From Anaerolineae bacterium (GTDB lineage Bacteria > Chloroflexota > Anaerolineae > JAFGEY01), in NCBI GenBank assembly GCA_016929205.1, contig JAFGJF010000409.1, positions 1 to 11,098 of the forward strand: a stretch of 11,098 nucleotides of DNA, in the 5' to 3' direction. Each line of letters begins with the position of its first letter. Positions within the stretch are counted from its first letter, which is position 1. Positions 7,415 through 11,098 of the stretch are shown here, in pieces. Made by a program: the position numbers and the translations under genes. The notes below the pieces were generated by a model, which searched no databases, was not told the origin of the DNA, and saw only the letters and a list, made by a program, of their open reading frames with translations.

Positions 7415-7897
7415 CTATGCTGCCATACGCATACAGATTACCCATGTTTTTGCCACACGATCGCCCAAGCGCGTGCGATCTGCCGAGCGCAAAATAAGGA
7501 TGATCCCAAGCAGGCTAAATGCGGGCAGCCCGTCGATCAGGCGAAGAACATTCCTGGTCGTACTTTTTGCTAGACCGGGCTTTTTACCATTCTGATCGAT
7601 GACGCGCAAACCAAGCGCCCATTTGCCGAGCGTTGCGCCAAACCAGCCTTCAAGCAGCACAAAGTAAAGAAACATGACCACCAGGAACACCAGGCACAGC
7701 GGATCGGTGATGAACAATCCATAGACCCAACGATGGTCACTGGGTGACATCAGCCACACACCTTTGACCAGGCGAGTGATGGGGAAAAAGAGGACACAAA
7801 ACACACAAAAATCGATCAACAAGGCCCAAAACCGCTGACCGAGTGTCGCGTAACGCACGTCTTCCTGTAAAACTAGATTCTCGCTTACAACTGCCAC
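7415..7897 (-). CDS. RDD family membrane protein
   Basis: A 160-residue integral membrane protein of the RDD family. The naming motif appears as QRFWALLIDF (Arg22, Asp29). It is followed by LEGWFGATLGKWALGLRVID in the second half, an RN-LR-ID segment (115-122) and the closing DRTRLGDRVAKT (Asp140, Asp146). Membrane helices are at about 24-42, 62-83 and 120-138. The family has no single established function; some members are implicated in ion or solute transport. The start is GTG at 7897, supported by GAGGG (7902-7906) 4 bases upstream; no in-frame ATG occurs until residue 50. The start overlaps the end of the deacetylase-like gene by 13 bases, so the two are co-transcribed and probably translationally coupled. 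Confidence 0.9.
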   Translation of the reverse strand: MAVVSENLVLQEDVRYATLGQRFWALLIDFCVFCVLFFPITRLVKGVWLMSPSDHRWVYGLFITDPLCLVFLVVMFLYFVLLEGWFGATLGKWALGLRVIDQNGKKPGLAKSTTRNVLRLIDGLPAFSLLGIILILRSADRTRLGDRVAKTWVICMRMAA

Positions 7898-8673
7898 AGT
7901 GCCCTCTGCTCATAGCAGGCAGCATGCGTGACCAACTCGTATCCTTGCCGGCGCGCAGCATCTGTAATTCTAACGACGTGACTCAGTTCCTGGTCGGGTG
8001 CGTGGTTCCACACGACCCAGTCGTGCAGCATTACGGGCAAATGTTCGCCCTTTTGTGCGCGTTCATCGATCAACGCCAGAACGTATTCGAGTGGATCGCC
8101 ATGCTCTCGTTGATACATCCACGATGTATCACTGTGCGCACTCGGAAAGCCCATCACCTCGGGATGCCCCAACGCAGCATAGCTGGCAAATTCGCGAGAT
8201 TCATCGTAGCCAGTCAGGAAGGTATTGATCATCTTGAGCCCCAATTGACCAACCATCATCTCGAACTCGGCGCGCGATTTGTTCGTTTCATCAAATCCTT
8301 GCAAACGCGGGCCATCTCGCCCACTGGTGCCGCAAATAGTTACCCCTATCGGACTGCGGCCCAAGACGCGCTCGTGGACGGCAAATGAGCGTTCGTAATC
8401 AGCGCGCAGCGCCTCGATACTTGGGCCACGCTGATAGCCCAGCCCGATGTGCGAGTAGCTGTGATCCTGGATGTCGAACAGCGGATCGTCCTCAATCTCT
8501 TGAAAAAAGCGGCGGAACTCTTTCTCCCGGCATTCGATTGCTGCGCCGGTGCAGAATAAGGTGACCGGGATCGCGTGCTTGCGATGTATCCTCAACACAG
8601 CATCCAGAAAGCCGTGCATGCCTTCCTGACCTTCGGTATCATAGCGCAACAAAAACAATTTGGATTGAGTCAT
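7885..8673 (-). CDS. Polysaccharide deacetylase-like (NodB/CE4-type) protein
   Basis: A 262-residue protein with the hallmarks of the NodB homology fold. The N-terminal strand carries YDTEG (Asp12). IPVTLFCTGAAIE (35-47) follows, then the metal-binding HSYSH (His71, His75). A late MLHDW (His217) matches motif 5. This family removes acetyl or other N-acyl groups from sugars in a metal-dependent reaction. The usual motif 3 (RxPY/F) is not recognisable; the region reads SPIGVTICGTSGRDG (107-121), so the substrate may be unusual or the enzyme atypical. No signal peptide or membrane helix is present, pointing to a cytoplasmic role. The frame is open 41 codons further upstream, but ATG at 8673 is chosen for its GGGAG 7 bases upstream and because the family sequence begins right after it. 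It lies 40 bases downstream of the sulfatase and overlaps the RDD gene by 13 bases. Joint action with the sulfatase on a sulfated, acylated sugar is inference. Confidence 0.82.
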   Translation of the reverse strand: MTQSKLFLLRYDTEGQEGMHGFLDAVLRIHRKHAIPVTLFCTGAAIECREKEFRRFFQEIEDDPLFDIQDHSYSHIGLGYQRGPSIEALRADYERSFAVHERVLGRSPIGVTICGTSGRDGPRLQGFDETNKSRAEFEMMVGQLGLKMINTFLTGYDESREFASYAALGHPEVMGFPSAHSDTSWMYQREHGDPLEYVLALIDERAQKGEHLPVMLHDWVVWNHAPDQELSHVVRITDAARRQGYELVTHAACYEQRALWQL

Positions 8674-8713
8674 TGTCTGTCTCCCACATTCTGCCTCTGA
8701 GCTGCCAATATGT

Positions 8714-10159
8714 TTATCCAGACATTGTCGCCGTGCGCAAAATGATCCGGTCTTGCGTCCAGTGGTCGCGATACCAGGTACACGCCTCAAAGCCATGGTT
8801 CAACGACGCCATTTTGGCTTTCAGCATCGCCCGAAAGCGTTCAAGTTGCGGCGCGCTCGTCGGATCGTCGATCAAATTGCGCATCTGGTAGGGATCGACC
8901 TGATTGTCAAACAAAAGCTCTTGTCCATCGATATGGTAAACGGCATAGGTATGTCGCTTGTCGCGCAGCGCTCGCCACTCGTGCCCATCCTGCCAGGCAG
9001 CGGTTGCGCCGGTGCACTGCATAAAAGCAAACTCTGGCTGCGGACCATCCACATCCAATGCGCAACGACTCAGATCTACCCCTTCCACCTCAGTGGGAAC
9101 AGGCAGATCCAACAACGAAAGCAAGGTCGGCATGATATCCGGCGTGTTCAGGCAGGCGTCGCTGATGCTGCCAGCAGGCACGTGACCGGGCCAACGCACC
9201 AGGAAAGGCACGCGCACCGCCTCGTCGTAAAAGATGTTCTTGGCCCGGCGGCCCTGCGCACCAAACATCTCGCCGTGGTCAGAGGTAAAAACCAGCACCG
9301 TGTTCTCGTGCAGCCCCAGTTCGTCTATCGCCGCGAGCAGACGGCCAATGTTCCAGTCGAGGTTGGCCGTCATTGCATAATAGACGCGCATCCAAGCGTC
9401 GAGTTGCTCTCGTTCTCCCGGCTTGAAACGCGCCCAGGCGTCGGCATACGGATCGTTTTGTGATTTGTAATTGGGCGGCAGCAAGAATTCGGCGTCACGG
9501 AACATCTCTTCATAGGCGTGTGGTACGTTTTCCACCTCCCACGGGTCGTGCGGCGTGCCATAGGAGAGGAATAAGGCAAATGGCTTGCCCGATGCCGCCC
9601 CCTGGCGCAGCCGCCCGATCGCGATATCGGTCTGCCCATCGGGCTCGTAACCGGGTATGGTGATTTTTTCTGCACTGTCGGTATAATAATAGGCATCAAC
9701 GTAATGGTGGTGAAAATTGTAGGCTGCCCAATAGCCGTCGAATCCCAGCCGATGTGGACCCGGCGGTGTATATCCGTTCTTGGGGTCGTGGTGGTTGCCC
9801 AGTTCGTTGGCCCACAGATGCCATTTGCCGATCCAACTGGTATCATATCCGTTCTCGGTGAGCACGTGCCCAAAGCAGTGGTGGTGGGGATTCATTCGCA
9901 GTTCATTGATCACCATGCCGGTGCTGGTGGTGTATTTCCCGGTCAAGAGTGAGGCACGATACGGTGCGCAGACCGGGTGACCGGATACAGCGTTGCCAAA
10001 GCTCGCACTTTGCCGGGCCAACGCGTCAATGTTTGGCGTGTGGGGCTGTACCGGTTGGACAGTCTCTCCGGCGCTGGCATAGCCACAGGCGCGATACCCG
10101 AGCTGATCGGCAAAAACATAGACCAGGTTTGGCCGGTTGGCTGTTGATTGGTTGGCCAT
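8714..10159 (-). CDS. Type I sulfatase (formylglycine-dependent)
   Basis: A 481-residue sulfatase of the alkaline-phosphatase superfamily, cleaving sulfate esters (or possibly phosphonate/phosphate monoesters). The signature CAPYRASLLTG (64-74) has Cys64 in the C-x-P-x-R context, so it should be converted to formylglycine by a separate maturation enzyme not present here. Metal and substrate residues visible are Asp18 in FADQ, Lys112 and His114 in GKWHLW, His204 in TPHDPW, and Asp294-His295 in TSDHGE. The DQ pair in place of the commoner DD, together with DH, resembles choline-sulfatase and phosphonate-monoester-hydrolase-like members. There is no signal peptide, so the enzyme is probably cytosolic. 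The frame opens 24 codons earlier, but ATG at 10159 has AGGAG (10164-10168) 4 bases upstream and directly precedes the family's first strand. It starts the sulfatase-deacetylase-RDD-NERD series; no convincing promoter is seen in the 78 bases upstream. The natural substrate cannot be told. Confidence 0.93.
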   Translation of the reverse strand: MANQSTANRPNLVYVFADQLGYRACGYASAGETVQPVQPHTPNIDALARQSASFGNAVSGHPVCAPYRASLLTGKYTTSTGMVINELRMNPHHHCFGHVLTENGYDTSWIGKWHLWANELGNHHDPKNGYTPPGPHRLGFDGYWAAYNFHHHYVDAYYYTDSAEKITIPGYEPDGQTDIAIGRLRQGAASGKPFALFLSYGTPHDPWEVENVPHAYEEMFRDAEFLLPPNYKSQNDPYADAWARFKPGEREQLDAWMRVYYAMTANLDWNIGRLLAAIDELGLHENTVLVFTSDHGEMFGAQGRRAKNIFYDEAVRVPFLVRWPGHVPAGSISDACLNTPDIMPTLLSLLDLPVPTEVEGVDLSRCALDVDGPQPEFAFMQCTGATAAWQDGHEWRALRDKRHTYAVYHIDGQELLFDNQVDPYQMRNLIDDPTSAPQLERFRAMLKAKMASLNHGFEACTWYRDHWTQDRIILRTATMSG

Positions 10160-10237
10160 CGTGCTCCTTTTGCGTGCGTTGCCGTACAAAAGTCCTGGAT
10201 TTGTATCGTCACCCGTTCTCGATCGACACAATCATTG

Positions 10238-10903
10238 TTACGCCAGGTACAACAGTGCCGGCAGCCAGGCTGAAGCGTTATAGGCGAATACTCCTCCCGC
10301 AATGCCGAGGGCGATCAGCCCTGCTATCGCACAAAACACACACAACACGAGTACCACGAGCACTACGACGACGATCAAGAGTGTGTTGCTGTTTGACTGG
10401 GCTGTTCTGGCGGATGCAGTTGACCTCGGTTGTGACGATTCAACGGAACGCCGTTCGATCCAATCACCCACCCAGAGGTAGCGGAAATCCTGGCCGTTGT
10501 AAACCTGATACGCGCCGTAAAGCGAGTACCCCAGCCCGCCAACCATGATCAGGATACCCAGGAAAAAGGTGAAAAACATCAGCGGCACGGCGATCAAGGT
10601 GCCAAATCCCAGGGTCAGGAAACTAAAGGCGAAACCCAGAATCCAACTCCCACCGACCACGATCAACACGATCAGGAATTGGAGGCCCTGAAAAACCAAC
10701 GCCTGCAGGCCGTGAAACGCGACCCACTCGGACTCGTCCTTTTTGGTGAGCCAAATGACGCATGACGCGATCGATCCGCCCAGGCCGATGGCTATGTTGA
10801 GCAGCGTACTGGCGTGGGCCAACGCCGCCCAGGTACGCTCATCGGCGGAATGGATCTGTAGCTCTTGTTCGCTTGGCGGCTGTGCGCTGTTTTCTGGTGA
10901 CAT
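10238..10903 (-). CDS. DUF4870-like membrane protein with extra C-terminal helices
   Basis: A 221-residue membrane protein. The segment ERTWAALAHASTLLN (22-36), then a first helix ending in IWLTKKDESEWVAFHGLQAL (50-69), is typical of the DUF4870/Tic20-like family of small membrane proteins, whose function is not established. Helices lie at about 30-51, 65-88 and 92-132 (probably two). A soluble Ser/Thr/Arg-rich linker (150-172) and a very hydrophobic C-terminal segment (174-206) follow, the latter being more than the family usually has. The N-terminal 20 residues are polar and Gln/Glu/Ser-rich. Start choice: the frame also has an ATG at 10912, but GAGGAG abuts it with no spacer, while the ATG at 10903 has a proper 9-base spacer. 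The gene is 78 bases upstream of the sulfatase on the same strand; co-transcription is possible but unproven. Confidence 0.8.
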   Translation of the reverse strand: MSPENSAQPPSEQELQIHSADERTWAALAHASTLLNIAIGLGGSIASCVIWLTKKDESEWVAFHGLQALVFQGLQFLIVLIVVGGSWILGFAFSFLTLGFGTLIAVPLMFFTFFLGILIMVGGLGYSLYGAYQVYNGQDFRYLWVGDWIERRSVESSQPRSTASARTAQSNSNTLLIVVVVLVVLVLCVFCAIAGLIALGIAGGVFAYNASAWLPALLYLA

Positions 10904-10912
10904 TTCTTTCAT

Positions 10913-10918
10913 CTCCTC
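10913..10918 (-). promoter_or_regulatory. Ribosome binding site that decides the DUF4870-like gene start
   Basis: On the minus strand GAGGAG lies immediately before an ATG at 10912 (zero spacing, unfavourable) and 9 bases before the in-frame ATG at 10903. The same GAGGAG with 9-base spacing precedes the GH5 gene (3462-3467), which supports the shorter, 221-residue product. Confidence 0.6.
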
Positions 10919-10970
10919 TCTCTACAACCGGGGTTAAAGCTCACCCTCTTGATCTTGCCACAAACGATAC

Positions 10971-11024
10971 AGTATAAAACACCATGTCGGGTGCTGTGGA
11001 GCTGCCCCCAAGTGTACCCCAAGT
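10971..11024 (-). promoter_or_regulatory. Candidate activated promoter with tandem 8-base repeats
   Basis: On the minus strand a -10-like TATACT (10971-10976) lies about 70 bases before the DUF4870-like start and has no recognisable -35 box at 16-18 bases. Just upstream are two identical copies of ACTTGGGG separated by TAC (11006-11013 and 11017-11024), an 11-base period. Tandem direct repeats one helical turn apart in this position are typical of binding sites for OmpR/PhoB-type activators. The pairing of these elements is inference. Confidence 0.3.
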
Positions 11025-11031
11025 AGTCAAT

Positions 11032-11098
11032 TTAGGCAACCTCTCGCATTTCTTCAGGTAACCTGGCTACAACGGCTTCCAGTCGGCGGATCGTCGCC
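11032..11098 (-). CDS. C-terminal fragment of an unidentified ORF
   Basis: An open frame enters from beyond the right edge and ends with TAA at 11032-11034. Only 21 residues are visible, ending RRLEAVVARLPEEMREVA. They look like an amphipathic, charged helix (alternating Arg/Glu with Leu/Val), compatible with a real protein end such as a regulator or transposase tail, but too short to identify. The 128 bases from its stop to the DUF4870-like start carry no other gene. Confidence 0.35.
   Translation of the reverse strand, partial: ATIRRLEAVVARLPEEMREVA

Noticed and set aside
8674..8796. N-terminal extension of the deacetylase-like protein by 41 residues
   Set aside because: It would overlap the sulfatase's C-terminal codons, has no family similarity, and the ATG at 8673 has a good GGGAG site.
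10160..10231. N-terminal extension of the sulfatase by 24 residues
   Set aside because: The extension is polar and is not a signal peptide; AGGAG sits inside it, just before the ATG at 10159.
11032..11098. Insertion-sequence transposase at the right edge
   Set aside because: Only 21 residues are visible and no terminal inverted repeat can be paired within the window, so a mobile element cannot be claimed.

Overview
This window reads as an ordinary bacterial chromosome segment: moderately GC-rich, with Shine-Dalgarno-led genes packed tightly on both strands. The gene set (an endoglycoceramidase-like GH5, a GH1 beta-glucosidase, a lipobox-led multi-spanning flippase, a NERD protein, an RDD protein, a cytosolic sulfatase) resembles that of Chloroflexota such as Anaerolineae. 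That assignment is an impression from gene content; no rRNA or other phylogenetic marker is present. There are no tRNAs, rRNAs, CRISPR arrays or recognisable insertion sequences.

Layout. At the left edge lies the C-terminal part of an alpha/beta hydrolase (+). Convergent to it is a two-gene glycoside hydrolase operon on the minus strand, an endoglycoceramidase-like GH5 followed by a GH1 beta-glucosidase. The two are joined by an ATGA stop/start overlap and driven by a good sigma70-type promoter (TTGACA-N16-TAAAAT). A 243-base divergent region separates this operon from a plus-strand gene for an 861-residue membrane protein. That protein carries a lipoprotein signal, an extracytoplasmic domain resembling the class I glutamine amidotransferase fold but with no cysteine, and then about 14 membrane segments that look like a MOP-superfamily (Wzx/MurJ-type) flippase. 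Its stop codon sits 4 bases from that of the next gene, which is convergent.

From 6286 to 10903 everything is on the minus strand. In transcription order it runs: DUF4870-like membrane protein, sulfatase, polysaccharide-deacetylase-like protein, RDD membrane protein, NERD-domain membrane protein. The last four are spaced by 40, -13 and 28 bases and probably form one operon; the DUF4870 gene lies 78 bases upstream of the sulfatase and may have its own promoter. The right edge holds the last 21 codons of an unidentified minus-strand ORF.

How the genes may work together. The two glycosidases lack signal peptides, so they would act in the cytoplasm on an imported glycoside or glycolipid: the GH5 would release a glycan or disaccharide and the GH1 would trim it to monosaccharides. 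The sulfatase and deacetylase-like protein are also predicted cytosolic and adjacent, suggesting removal of sulfate and acyl groups from a modified sugar. The flippase fusion would move a lipid-linked glycan across the membrane under control of an external sensor-like domain. These links are inferences from neighbourhood and family. The most unusual item is the flippase fusion; secondary points are a noncanonical motif 3 in the deacetylase-like protein and a helical insertion in the GH5.
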